Shown: piece after piece, positions 24,863 to 34,313 of the stretch
Layout: each line of letters begins with the position of its first letter
Position numbering within the stretch: position 1 is the stretch's first letter
Assembly (NCBI GenBank): GCA_963760935.1
Contig: CAVXFB010000001.1
Coordinates: 49,464 to 113,463 of the forward strand
Length of the DNA: 64,000 bases
Source: CAVXFB01 sp963760935
GTDB taxonomy: Bacteria > Planctomycetota > Planctomycetia > Pirellulales > Thermoguttaceae
Direction: 5' to 3'
Made by a program: the position numbers and the translations under genes
The notes under the pieces: model-generated
The model's database searches: none
What the model was told of the DNA's origin: nothing
What the model saw: the letters and a program-made list of their open reading frames with translations, nothing else

Positions 24863-27272
24863 TTACTTGTCCGTAGTCCGTGGCATGGAGTGCAGCTTGT
24901 CCTCGAAGTTGCGGCGTAGATCGTCGGGCAACTGCTCCAACTTCAACGCATCGCGATAAATTGCGGCCGCCGCCGAGAATTCGCGACGCTCCTCGTATAT
25001 TTCACCGAGAAGCAAGCAGGCCGCCAGATAGTGCGGTTCGCGCTGGAGCGTTTCCTTCAGTAGCTCGATTGCCGCACCAGTATTTCCTTTCTGCCGCTGA
25101 TAGATTGCCAGCGTGTATGCATACTTCGGTTCATCCGGGCGCAAGTCGTGCGCCTTTTGGCACAACACGATTGCCTCGTCAAGGTTCCGTTTGGCGAGTA
25201 TCACGCCGAGATTGTACGCAGCGGCCGCCATCTGCGGATCGGTTTTCAGAGCTGTTCGCAACGCCCGCTCGGCATCCTCGAAATGGCCTTGCTCGCCCAG
25301 CAGCAGGCCAAGGTTAAAGTTGGCGGCCGCACTGTCGGGGTCGATCTCGACGCGCCGTCGCAGGCTCCTCTGGGCCTTGTCATTCTGACCCAGATTGCTG
25401 TAGGCCATCGAGGCGTTGACCAGCGGGCCGATGACTCGCGGCTCGAGTTGTGTGGCCGTCTCGAAGCACGAGGCCGCGGCCGCGAAGTCGTGGCCTTCCA
25501 TGTAGTAGTTGCCAAGATTCGCGTGCGAGGCCCAATCGTCCGGCCGGGCCTGCATGGCCAGAATGAAGTCGCGGTTGGCCTTCTCCAGCTTCGCGCGTGC
25601 CGCCTTGTCCTTCAACGATTCAGGCGGCAGCGCGGCGAGCGACATGGCGGCGCGAATCCGCACCAACCGCGATCGGTCGCCGGTGGCCGCCAACAGTTCG
25701 TTGATCGCTTCCGGCGTCAAATGATCACCCAGCGCAGACACCGCGCTGGACCGCACCAGAGGCGATGGGTCGTGAGCCGCGGTCAGCAGGAAGGGCCACT
25801 TGCTGGGATCGGGACAGCCGCGGAGCAAGCGTACGAACGACGCCTTATAGACCTCGTCCGTGTCTTTGCTGCCCAGTTCGGCCAACATCTCGGGCAGCCG
25901 TTTCCATTCGCGACGGCGCCTGGTCGAGCAGTTCCGCACGTCGCAGCGTGTCGGCCTGGTAATCGGGCCGATACCACTCGCGGCACCACCGGTCGGCCCA
26001 AGCTGCATCTTGGTCGGCATGGCAGAGGTTGCAGGCATTGGGCGACTTAAAGGCAATCGACGTGGCTGGCGTCGGCGATCGCATCGAGTGGTCGGTCCGC
26101 CCCATCGCCGCAAATCGCGTTGTCGGCATGTGGCAGGCCACGCAACCGTTGCCCTTGCTGCCGACCGCATGGTGGCCGTGCTGCACCGGATTCTTCACTA
26201 AGCTTTCGTGGCACGGCATGCACATCCGGTCGGATTGGTCTGCCTCGAATCGCGGCCGGCCGCTGGCCGTGTGGCAATGGTTGCAGTCCAACTTGCCCGA
26301 CTTAGCACAGGGGCTCATCAGCCAGGAGGTATAGGTGTAGTTTTCGCCGAGGTCGCGACCGTCCGGGTAGTAATCGGCATGGTCCAGGGTTACGAGGTCG
26401 AAATGATCGAAGAACCGTTCGCCCGGCGCGAACTTGAGCGACAACGGGACGAGCTTTGCGTGGCAGGTGGCGCACATGTCGTTCATCTGCGCGGCTGTGA
26501 AATCCTTGGTGCGGATGATCTTGATGTCTTTCGGCCTGTTGTCCTCGGTGGCCCGCGCCATGACGTCGATGTGTTCCTTGCCCGGCCCGTGGCACGACTC
26601 GCAACTGATGCCCGGCTCGGACCAGGTCGTATGATAGGTGTCGGTGGCCAAATCGTAGTTCGTCGCAAGCTCGGTTACATGGCAGTTGAAGCAGGTGGTG
26701 TTGAACGCGAACATGCGATCGGTCCAGTTGAGCGCCGCGTCGTGGCGGTCGGGAAAATGCCGGACGCCGCTGGCCGCCATGTCGTACCAGTTCTTCTTGT
26801 GCACATCGTACGCCAGAGGCAGGACCTGCAAGCGGCCTCGCTCTCGCAGCGTGAGAAAATAATAGACGTTCTTTCCGCCCATGACGTGGGCGATGGGGTA
26901 TTTTCGCTCGCCCTGCGGGCCAGTCTCACGCACGAAACCGGCGTCCGCGCCGATCTCGGCGTGGTACGTGCGATCGCCAATGGCCACCGAGCCTGCTTGC
27001 GGCGTCAGGTGCTCGCCGGCAAATGTCGCCGTGTAGGGCTGCATCGCCAATCCGTGCCATGACGTGGACCAGAGTTTGTAGAACTCGGCGTGGCAATGCT
27101 GGCATCGCATCGAGCCAGCGAGCAAATCATTTTGCTTGGCCGACGGAGCAGCCATCGGCGCGGCTACAGGCGTCGCCAGTTTCTCGGGCAATGTCTCGCG
27201 TGATCGACTTTCGCAACCAACCAGGAAGGCCGTAGCAAAAAGTGCCCCGAGGAGCGATGGTATTCGGATCAT
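24863..27272 (-). CDS. Octaheme cytochrome c lipoprotein fused to HEAT and TPR repeats, one frameshift
   Basis: About 803 residues after correction. The N-terminus ends in FLVGC, a lipobox, so it is likely lipid-anchored outside the cytoplasm. Residues about 55-415 hold eight CxxCH heme motifs (CQHCH, CFNCH, CESCH, CATCH, CNHCH, CMPCH, CVACH, CNLCH). Then a HEAT-like stretch (DPSPLVRSSAVSALGDHL) and TPRs (VIGPLVNASMAYSNLGQNDKAQ, AAAYNLGVILAKRNLDEA and others) run to the end. The frame shifts near 25905-25920: the first frame reads DQAPSRMETAAR where the next has RRREWKRLPEMLAEL. The role may be electron transfer with a docking platform; partner unknown. Confidence 0.85.
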
Positions 27273-27343
27273 GGTCTGCCCGGCAGTCTGAACTACAAGA
27301 GTGTTGCCTTATCTTCCTGGATCGAGGGTTGGCGCCGATTTCG

Positions 27344-27742
27344 CTACAGATCGTGGCGCGTTTCGCGATGCGAGCGAAAGAACAGTCTGCCGCTTTTCTT
27401 GAATGCTTGCAGGGCGTCGGCAGCGTCCGCATCGATGTCAAACACTTTGTTGAGGCCCGTGATCTTGAAGACCTGCACGATATCGTCGCTGATATTGGAC
27501 AATCTCAATGCGATCTCGTACTCCTTGCACTTCTTGTTCAGGCGAATGAGCATGCCCAACGCCGCGGAAGACATGAAGTTAACGCGGCCGAAGTGAAGCA
27601 GCACGTTGCGTTCCTCTGTCGTGTCGAATAACTGCGCAATTTCTCGATAGCATTGATCGATGACGGCCTGATCTACGAGACGCTGGGGCTCCAGGACAAT
27701 GACGCGGATTTCGCCCTTCACCTCGCTGGTTATCATTGCCAT
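27344..27742 (-). CDS. STAS-domain anti-sigma factor antagonist
   Basis: 132-residue STAS protein, like SpoIIAA or RsbV. The phosphorylatable serine region is FMSSAALGMLIRLNKKC (about residues 55-72), and the sequence begins with a beta strand (EIRVIVLEPQRLVDQ). Such proteins bind an anti-sigma kinase when dephosphorylated and so release a sigma factor. The next gene downstream on the same strand encodes a PAS-SpoIIE phosphatase, a natural activator of STAS proteins. The C-terminal 15 residues (LFFRSHRETRHDL) are beyond the fold. The anti-sigma kinase and sigma factor are not in this window. Confidence 0.9.
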   Translation of the reverse strand: MAMITSEVKGEIRVIVLEPQRLVDQAVIDQCYREIAQLFDTTEERNVLLHFGRVNFMSSAALGMLIRLNKKCKEYEIALRLSNISDDIVQVFKITGLNKVFDIDADAADALQAFKKSGRLFFRSHRETRHDL

Positions 27743-27793
27743 GGTTCTTTCCTCCCCATATCGGAATAGATTCTTCGACTATGTGCCCCACGC

Positions 27794-28903
27794 TTAGAAA
27801 CGCACTTCAATGAACGTGAGATCGTCGGGCAGGCGAATGTCGTTCGAATAGCGCAGGAGTTGTTCCTCGACGGCGCCCACTTGCAGACCTGCTTGTGGAT
27901 ACCCCAGTCCCTGGAGGATGCCAACCAATCCATCGACGCCGAGCAGTTGTTCTTGGGCGTTATGCACTTCGACGGCGCCATCGCTGAAGAACAGGAGGCA
28001 ATCTCCCTCGGCGAAGTGGGCCTCGGTCTCGACGTACTCCGCGTCCTCCATCATTCCGAATGGGAGGCCCGAAGCCTCCAAGGGCTCAGCCTTTCCGCCG
28101 GTGCGCATGGCCAATATCGGCGGTCCACCGGCGGATACCCATCGTAACGTCCGAGTTTGAGCGTCGATTACCCCGCACAGCGCCGTTGCGAACGATTCTC
28201 CCTTTACGACGTGCTCAAGCTCACCGTTGACGATGCCGGCGAAGGTGGCCGGTTCTAACAGCTTCTTGCAATGCCTGTTCCAGAGGGCACTCAGATGCAT
28301 CGTGTATAATGCCGCGGCCACCCCATGCCCCATCACATCGGCAAGCAAGAACCCGTAATGGTCGGTATCCAATTGCTGGATGGCGAAAAAGTCGCCGCCA
28401 ACCACATCGTGCGGCACGTAGTATGTCGCAAAGCGAATGCGCGGGTCTTCGGGCAGATCGGTTTCCAGGGATTGGCACTGTATGCGTTTTGCCCGCTCCA
28501 GATCGGCCAGCAACAGCGACACGTCGCGAAACGTCTCGACGCCGCCGATGACCTGCCCGTTCGCATCGCGGATCGGAGCCACGGTTACCTGTGTCGGCAC
28601 CCTTTCGCCGTCTTTGCCTTGCGCAAAGACGATGATCGGCACCTGACTGGCCGTTCCGGTTACCATCGCGCGGTGTAGCGGACAGAACTCCTCGCCGCAG
28701 AGCCGATGGCCATCCTTGTCCACGTGGCACAACACATCCTCAAGACAGCGGCGGCCGACTACGTCGCTCGGCTGCCAGCCGGTAATCCGCTCCGCCGCCC
28801 GGCTCCAGAAAACGATCCTGCGATCCTTGTCGCAGACGTACACGCCATCGTTCAAGGAATCGAGGATCGTACCAGAGGCAGTCAGCAGGTCTTGAGCGGA
28901 CAT
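27794..28903 (-). CDS. PAS-domain SpoIIE/RsbU-type PP2C phosphatase
   Basis: 369 residues. An N-terminal PAS domain (residues about 5-130: SLNDGVYVCDKDRRIVFWS, ITGWQPSDVVGRRCLEDVL, then TVAPIRDANGQVIGGVETFRDV) is followed by a SpoIIE PP2C-like domain with metal-binding DVVGGDFF, ADVMGHGVAAALYT and LLFFSDGAVE motifs. It would sense a small molecule or redox state through PAS and dephosphorylate the STAS antagonist made by the gene just downstream (51 bases apart). Start at ATG 28903; earlier residues overlap the preceding gene. Two Cys residues in the PAS part (CLEDVLC, LCGEEFC) could bind a cofactor. Confidence 0.93.
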   Translation of the reverse strand: MSAQDLLTASGTILDSLNDGVYVCDKDRRIVFWSRAAERITGWQPSDVVGRRCLEDVLCHVDKDGHRLCGEEFCPLHRAMVTGTASQVPIIVFAQGKDGERVPTQVTVAPIRDANGQVIGGVETFRDVSLLLADLERAKRIQCQSLETDLPEDPRIRFATYYVPHDVVGGDFFAIQQLDTDHYGFLLADVMGHGVAAALYTMHLSALWNRHCKKLLEPATFAGIVNGELEHVVKGESFATALCGVIDAQTRTLRWVSAGGPPILAMRTGGKAEPLEASGLPFGMMEDAEYVETEAHFAEGDCLLFFSDGAVEVHNAQEQLLGVDGLVGILQGLGYPQAGLQVGAVEEQLLRYSNDIRLPDDLTFIEVRF

Positions 28904-28928
28904 ACGGAACCAGGCTGAGCCACACGCA

Positions 28929-30577
28929 TTATCGCGGATACCGAATACTATTTGCCGCTTCAGCGGCCGCTTCGCGCACGCTAGCATCCGAGTCCTGCAT
29001 GGCCTTCTGTAGCGCCGGAAGGGCTTGCCTCGCCAATGGTCCCATGTCGCGCAGTGCTTCGGCCGCACCACGACGCGCCACGGGTAGTGGGCTACTCAAG
29101 CCGGCAATCAGCACGGGAACTGCTTTGGCCGCAACATCCTCGGAGGCCGGGCAAATATGCACCAGTGCCCAGGCGTCGGCAAGGGCCACGTTGCTGTCGG
29201 GACTCTCCAGCATTTTGTTGAGGGCCGGCACCGCGGCTGCCGCATTTGGGCCAATCTGGCCCAAGGCGTAGGCGATGGCCGCGGCGTTCGAGTTATCGCG
29301 CTCTCGCAGGGCCGCGATCAAGGCCGGGGTCGCCGCTTTGGCGCACTGGGCCGATCTTAGCCAAGGCTAATATCGCTTCTTCAGCAACGCGGCCGTTCTT
29401 GTCGTCGACAAGTTTCGATAAGGCGTCGGTGGCCGGAGCGGCGGCCGGGCCAATCTGTCCAAGGACATAAGCCACTTGGCCACGCAGCTTCTCGTGCTTC
29501 AGCGCGTCGATCAACCGCGGCACAGCCGGTGGCCCGAGCTCCGCCAAAGCGTCCAATGCGTAACGAACGGTCGTTTCGTCCGCGTTCTGCAGGGCCTTCT
29601 CCCAAATTGGCGCCGTGATTTCCGGGGCCGGTGGCAGCGCCGAGAGGGCCCGGGCGGCTGCGGCCCGCACAAGCGGATCCGCATCTTTCAATCGCGCAAT
29701 CAGCCGCTCTGTCGTTTCTGCCCGGAGCGCCTTGTCTTCGGGATGAAGGCGAGCGAGCACCCAAAGGCTTGTCGTACTCAGCATCGCGTCAGGGCTCTTG
29801 GCATTCTGACGGATGCGCACCTCGGCATCTGCCGGAATCTGGCCGATCCGTCCCAAGGCGTAAGTCGCCGCTGTTTGCGTTTGTTCGTCGCTCAGGGCCG
29901 CGGCGATCTGCTCGGCTGCGGGAGCCGCGGCAACCTCCATCGCCGCCAGGGCGAGAATTGCCTCGCGGCGGACTTCGGGACGCGGGTCGCGGAGCGTTTC
30001 CACAAGTGCGGGCACGGCATCCTTGGCTTTGGGGCCGATTTCGCGCAACACTACGCACGCCCAATAAGTAGCTTTCTCGTTCTTTAGAGCCTTGATTAGT
30101 CCTGGCACAGCCACCGGGCCGGCGTCGGCAATGGCATTCAGAATGCGCATGCGGACTCCGGGGTCGGAATCTTCCAACAGCTTCACGCACAGTGGGACCA
30201 TGATCTTGGGGCCGGCGTGGATCCGAATCGCTGCCCGCAATGCCTGCTGGCGTACCGACGCGTCGGGGTCCTTTACCAGATCCACAATTGCCACGATGGC
30301 CGGCTTCGCCGGCGACTCCAATGGCGCCCAGAGCAGCGACCGCGTGGGCGCGAATATTCGCGGACGGATCCTTCAGCAAGTCGGTCAACGTGCCGACGTA
30401 CTCTGCAGCCTTTACACCCTCGGTTGCCAATTGATTGATGGCATGAACTTTGACCGATTCGTCAGGCGACTTGAGTTCCGCCCGGACGTCTTCCGTGGCG
30501 GCGGCCGAGGCGTACGGAGCGAATAAGGTCCAACATCCGCATAGGATGGCGATTATGGCTATAGCTTTCAAATTCAT
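28929..30577 (-). CDS. Secreted HEAT-repeat protein, two frameshifts
   Basis: About 549 residues after correction. Signal peptide: LKAIAIIAILCGCWTLFAPYASA. The rest is HEAT-like repeats (DPSANIRAHAVAALGAIG, DPDASVRQQALRAAI, DSDPGVRMRILNAIADAGP, DPRPEVRREAILALAAM, and so on). One base too many (or two too few) breaks the frame near 30309-30325 and again near 29338-29350; in each case the next frame carries on the repeat. The ATG at 30577 has GAGGAG 7 bases upstream. HEAT solenoids usually bind proteins; substrate unknown. It precedes the PAS-SpoIIE gene by only 25 bases, so it may be the first gene of that operon. Confidence 0.82.
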
Positions 30578-30604
30578 ACCGACGCTCCTCATATCAAAAT
30601 TGTC

Positions 30605-31300
30605 TTATTGCAGTTGGGTTCCCGTTGCCGCATACATCGTACTCTGGAGAAACGTCCGGCACAGCATGTAATCCTGAGACGGGATCTGGGTCATCTGCGC
30701 CTTGAGCGTATCGAACATGGCATCGAGCAATCCGCGGGCCTTCATCTGGTCGGCATAGGTGAGGCCGCCGTACTTCGCCCGCTGCGCAAACAGTGCATCG
30801 ACCTGCTGGCGTTGTGCTTCAAAATTGGGATCTTGCAGAGGCCCGGGCCAATCTAACCGTCCGGTCACCGGGTCCATTTGGCTCGGGCTGAGCGGCTGCG
30901 GCACTCCCGAGCGGGCAATCCGCGTTAGCTGCTCCATCGTCAGACGCGGACCTCGCTCCGCCTCGCGGGCCTTCGTATTCGTCTGACGCATCTCGAAATA
31001 CGTGTTGGTGTATAGCTGTCGATTCTGGATCTCGTTCTTCTGGGCCTGGGTCATGTTGATGGCCGCGGCCGACGTCGAGAGGTTGTAATCTCCCTTGGCG
31101 CTAATCGCGTTGGCCATACCATTCAAGGCCGAGCCGGCAACGGTGCCGCCGCCCCCATAATAACCTGGATACCCGCCGTATGCGTTGACCGTCGACCCGG
31201 CTGGCACGGCCGGCTGATACGGCGCCTCGTCCGGTCTTGTCTGGGCAAGAGCAACAAGCGGACATAGCATCACAATCGCAATCTTCCACGTTCGGTTCAT
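30605..31300 (-). CDS. Secreted planctomycete hypothetical protein
   Basis: 231 residues with a signal peptide (IAIVMLCPLVALAQ). A Gly/Tyr-rich linker (YGGYPGYYGGGG) follows, then a helical part with EIQNRQLYTNTYFEMRQTNTKAREAERG, a pattern I recall from conserved hypothetical proteins of Pirellulales but without a known function. Start taken at ATG 31300; the frame upstream of it is not homologous. It is directly upstream of the secreted HEAT gene on the same strand (27 bases), so the two may be co-expressed. Confidence 0.7.
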   Translation of the reverse strand: MNRTWKIAIVMLCPLVALAQTRPDEAPYQPAVPAGSTVNAYGGYPGYYGGGGTVAGSALNGMANAISAKGDYNLSTSAAAINMTQAQKNEIQNRQLYTNTYFEMRQTNTKAREAERGPRLTMEQLTRIARSGVPQPLSPSQMDPVTGRLDWPGPLQDPNFEAQRQQVDALFAQRAKYGGLTYADQMKARGLLDAMFDTLKAQMTQIPSQDYMLCRTFLQSTMYAATGTQLQ

Positions 31301-31674
31301 CGATCCGCTCCTGCAAGAAAACAGGGCAAAGTTGCACGTCAACACATACAATTGCCGGCGCCCACCGGTGGCCTCCGACTCGCTCAAGTGTAGCACGTTG
31401 CGCGGACGGGGTCCACTATGCCGCCGTTGGTGTCAAGAGAACTGCAAAGCCCTGACCCAACGGGATTCGGACTATGTTTTCGGGGTCGAGGCAACCGTCA
31501 TCGCCATCCGTTTTCGCTAGAAAATGGGCCGGGGCCCGACAGTGAATTGCTGAGAGAATTGGGACCCAAAAACCGATTGGCCGGATAGAGCGATAATGCC
31601 GCGAGAAACGTCCAACGCGTGCGGGGGGGACGTGGAAACCGGTGTCGCGGCGAACGGGCGTATCTATACAATCG
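31301..31674. other. Intergenic region, no gene seen
   Basis: A 374-base gap between the upstream end of one minus-strand gene and the 3' end of the GT-C gene. It must include the promoter of the secreted hypothetical protein. I see no convincing open frame, palindrome or repeat. Confidence 0.6.
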
Positions 31675-33198
31675 CTACGATACCCAGCCAATATACTGCA
31701 TATAGTTCATCAGCCAGGGATGCGTCCAGGGATTCCAGGTTGGGTAGCTGACCGAAAGAACGGATAACGTCAGCAACGCCAGCGCCAGCCCTCGGGTCCA
31801 GCGGCGGCCGGCCATCGCGTCGGTGGCCGGCAGCATCGTCAGAAGCCACAGCGGGGCGAGCCAGAACATCCACCGCAAGCCACTGGTGAGTCCACCGTAG
31901 TTGCGGTTCATCTGTGGTTGGGCCACGTAGAATACAAGGCACGCCAACGAAATGGCGGCAACCGTGGCCGCCAGCCAGCGCAGGCGGGGATCGCGGCCCG
32001 GCCAGCCCCACGCGATCATGCCGACGACGCTCAGTAGCCAAACGGGCGTCAACGAAAAGATACCGTGATGGCCGACAAGCACGTGTAACGCATATAGGGC
32101 GCGCGATGGTTCGCCGCGATCGACGCCGACGGGATTCTTCCAATAGCTCTCGACAGCTCGCCCGTTGCGCTGATAAGTGTAATCGTACCAATTGTCGGCG
32201 CCGCTGCGATGTAAGTAGGCCGGTGTCAGACTCCCATGCGCGATCCAATTGGTGCCGAACAGGGCGACCGCCACGAGCAGCACGGCCGGCGCGAAGCCGA
32301 CCAGCGCCTGCCGCGGCGCCTTCCAGAACACCAAGAGCGCGATTGGCGCCAGAAGCGAGGCGGCCGGAAATTCAAACGATGCAGTCAAACCGCCGAAGAC
32401 TCCGGCCATCACAAAGTACCGCAGGCGTCGCTCGGCGTCGAACCAGATGCGAACTGCGGCATATACGGCCACCGTCGCACACACCGCCGCAAGGAGGTGG
32501 TTGTTGATCGCCACGGCGAACGTCGTCAAGAATGTGGCGAACGTGGCCGCCGCCATCACGAAAATCCGCCCCCAATCAGTCGTGCCAAACCGCTCCACAA
32601 GTTGCGCCAGCAAGAGAAAGCTGATCACCAGCGGCACGACGTTGAACAACACCAGCATGAAGCGGCCAATCTCATATGGATGCGTTGCGAGCGTGGCCCC
32701 GGTCAGGTGGTAGATTGGCCAGTAGACGGCGGCCATGATCGTCGACAAAATTGGCGGCTTGCTCGAATAGTAGTGGCCGTCGTGCATCACCATGTCGATC
32801 GTTTCCCAGCCGGGCTGCTGCATGACCTTGTCGATGGCATACGGCGCACCGGGCACGCGCATATCGTCCTCGACCAACGCCCGCACGGCGTCCCAGCGGC
32901 TGCGATCGTTAGCACTAAGGAAGGGGCGTCGCAATTGCGCGCTACCTCGCCAGAGTTTTTCGATCCGCGCCATCTCATCATCCAATGCCTTGCCCGTGAG
33001 TCCGGCCGATTCCAGTGAGGCTCGTTTCCGATCCAACTCGCCAGGAATCCTGCTGAGTCGATTAGCCTCCAGGGCAATATTATTGACGGCATCGACGGCC
33101 AGAATGCGACCCAGCATGGCGCCTGTGCTTAGCACAATAAGCACCATGTAGACGCTGCGACGCAACGAGGCGTGAGAATCGGCGGTCGTATCGCTCAT
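31675..33198 (-). CDS. Polytopic membrane glycosyltransferase-like protein (GT-C fold)
   Basis: 507 residues with roughly ten membrane helices. After a first helix (VYMVLIVLSTGAMLGRILAV) comes a large soluble loop, then YYSSKPPILSTIMAAVYWPIYHLTG, where the SKPP motif is typical of ArnT/PMT-related GT-C enzymes that use polyprenyl-phosphate sugars. Acidic residues in the loop (DDEMARIEKL, VEDDM) could include the catalytic base, but none can be named with confidence. The start overlaps the stop of the upstream GT2 gene (ATGA), so the pair is translationally coupled; the GT2 may supply the lipid-linked sugar. Confidence 0.75.
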   Translation of the reverse strand: MSDTTADSHASLRRSVYMVLIVLSTGAMLGRILAVDAVNNIALEANRLSRIPGELDRKRASLESAGLTGKALDDEMARIEKLWRGSAQLRRPFLSANDRSRWDAVRALVEDDMRVPGAPYAIDKVMQQPGWETIDMVMHDGHYYSSKPPILSTIMAAVYWPIYHLTGATLATHPYEIGRFMLVLFNVVPLVISFLLLAQLVERFGTTDWGRIFVMAAATFATFLTTFAVAINNHLLAAVCATVAVYAAVRIWFDAERRLRYFVMAGVFGGLTASFEFPAASLLAPIALLVFWKAPRQALVGFAPAVLLVAVALFGTNWIAHGSLTPAYLHRSGADNWYDYTYQRNGRAVESYWKNPVGVDRGEPSRALYALHVLVGHHGIFSLTPVWLLSVVGMIAWGWPGRDPRLRWLAATVAAISLACLVFYVAQPQMNRNYGGLTSGLRWMFWLAPLWLLTMLPATDAMAGRRWTRGLALALLTLSVLSVSYPTWNPWTHPWLMNYMQYIGWVS

Positions 33199-34187
33199 GA
33201 GGATGCCGAGGGGGAATCGTGCGGAGGCAACGCGGCGGAGCGCTCGGTGCGCTCACAGATCGAGTATGGGTGGACGTCGGGCGTATGGTAGGCGATGAAC
33301 AGTTCGGCGAGAAAGCCAATCGACATCAATTGTCCGCCCAACAGTAGCAGGCCCAACGAGTAAATCAGGGCCGGCCGCTCGTGCAAGTGCACCGGCTCCA
33401 TGCCGGCTACAAGCCGCGAAATGGTCCACTGGCAGGCCAAGGCGAATAGGCCGAGTCCACCGAGCGAAAACGACGCTAGCCCTACAGTGCCCAGGAGATG
33501 TTGCGGGCGCTGGCCAAAGCCGGTCAAAAACTTCACGGTTAAAAGGTCCAAGAAACCTTTGACGAAACGCGTCATGCCATACTTCGAACGGCCGGCTTGA
33601 CGCGGACGGTGGTTGACCTCGATCTCTCCGATGCGAAAACCCCGGGCCGCGGCCAACACCGGCACAAAACGATGCAACTCGCCATAGAGCCGGACTTCTT
33701 CGAGCACCGCCCGGCGATAGCACTTCATGCCGCAGTTGTGATCGTGCAGCCTTACGCCGGTCAGCCAACTTACCATCCAATTGAACAGCCGCGACGGCAA
33801 GACCTTGTGCCAGGGATCGTGCCGCGTCTTCTTCCAGCCGCTGACGACGTCAAGGTTCTTCTCCATTTCGGCCAAAAAGCGTGGGATCTCGCGTGGATCG
33901 TCCTGCAAGTCGCCGTCGAGCGTCATCACCAGTTCGCCAGAAGATTGGGCAAAGCCGGCGCTCAGGGCCGCGGCCTTGCCAAAATTGCGGCGGAATCGCA
34001 GACCGGTGACCCGCGGGTCGGCCGCCGCAAGACACTGAATCTCCGACCACGAACCATCGGTCGAGCCGTCGTCAACGAACACCACGTCGAGTTGGTATCC
34101 CTGCGCAGCGGCCACCTCGCACAGCTCCTTGTGGAGCGTCGCGATGGTCTCGGCTTCGTCAAGCACCGGTACGACGACAGAGAGCAT
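33195..34187 (-). CDS. Family 2 glycosyltransferase, polyprenyl-phosphate type
   Basis: 330 residues. GT-A fold at the N-terminus: SVVVPVLDEAETI, VFVDDGSTDGS, and the metal-binding LDGDLQDDP. C-terminal part has two helices (about 230-260 and 270-295), as in GtrB/DPM1-like enzymes that transfer a sugar from a nucleotide donor to polyprenyl phosphate at the membrane. SKYGMTRFVKGFLDLL is the amphipathic motif usual before these helices. It overlaps the GT-C gene by 4 bases, matching the logic of donor synthesis followed by use. The sugar is unknown. Confidence 0.92.
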   Translation of the reverse strand: MLSVVVPVLDEAETIATLHKELCEVAAAQGYQLDVVFVDDGSTDGSWSEIQCLAAADPRVTGLRFRRNFGKAAALSAGFAQSSGELVMTLDGDLQDDPREIPRFLAEMEKNLDVVSGWKKTRHDPWHKVLPSRLFNWMVSWLTGVRLHDHNCGMKCYRRAVLEEVRLYGELHRFVPVLAAARGFRIGEIEVNHRPRQAGRSKYGMTRFVKGFLDLLTVKFLTGFGQRPQHLLGTVGLASFSLGGLGLFALACQWTISRLVAGMEPVHLHERPALIYSLGLLLLGGQLMSIGFLAELFIAYHTPDVHPYSICERTERSAALPPHDSPSASS

Positions 34188-34245
34188 TTCAGTGGAAGCG
34201 GGGCGGGAGTCGGGGGACAGTTGTTCGGCGCATGCTCAACTCGAT

Positions 34246-34313
34246 GTCATCCTGGGAACTGCGAATGGTATCGCTTCGATGTCGCAGAGAGCCCTCTCTG
34301 CGCTCAGCATGAC
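34246..34313. repeat. Degenerate relative of the GTCATCCTG hairpin core
   Basis: Begins GTCATCCTGGGAACTGCGAA and ends CTGCGCTCAGCATGAC, mirroring the core hairpin at 20241 and 42365 but with many changes. It sits in the 116-base gap between the GT2 gene and the flippase-like gene. Homology is weak; it may be an old decayed copy. Confidence 0.45.

Noticed and set aside
28904..29071. N-terminal extension of the PAS-SpoIIE gene
   Set aside because: The extra residues overlap the end of the HEAT gene and are not like PAS; ATG 28903 is a better start.
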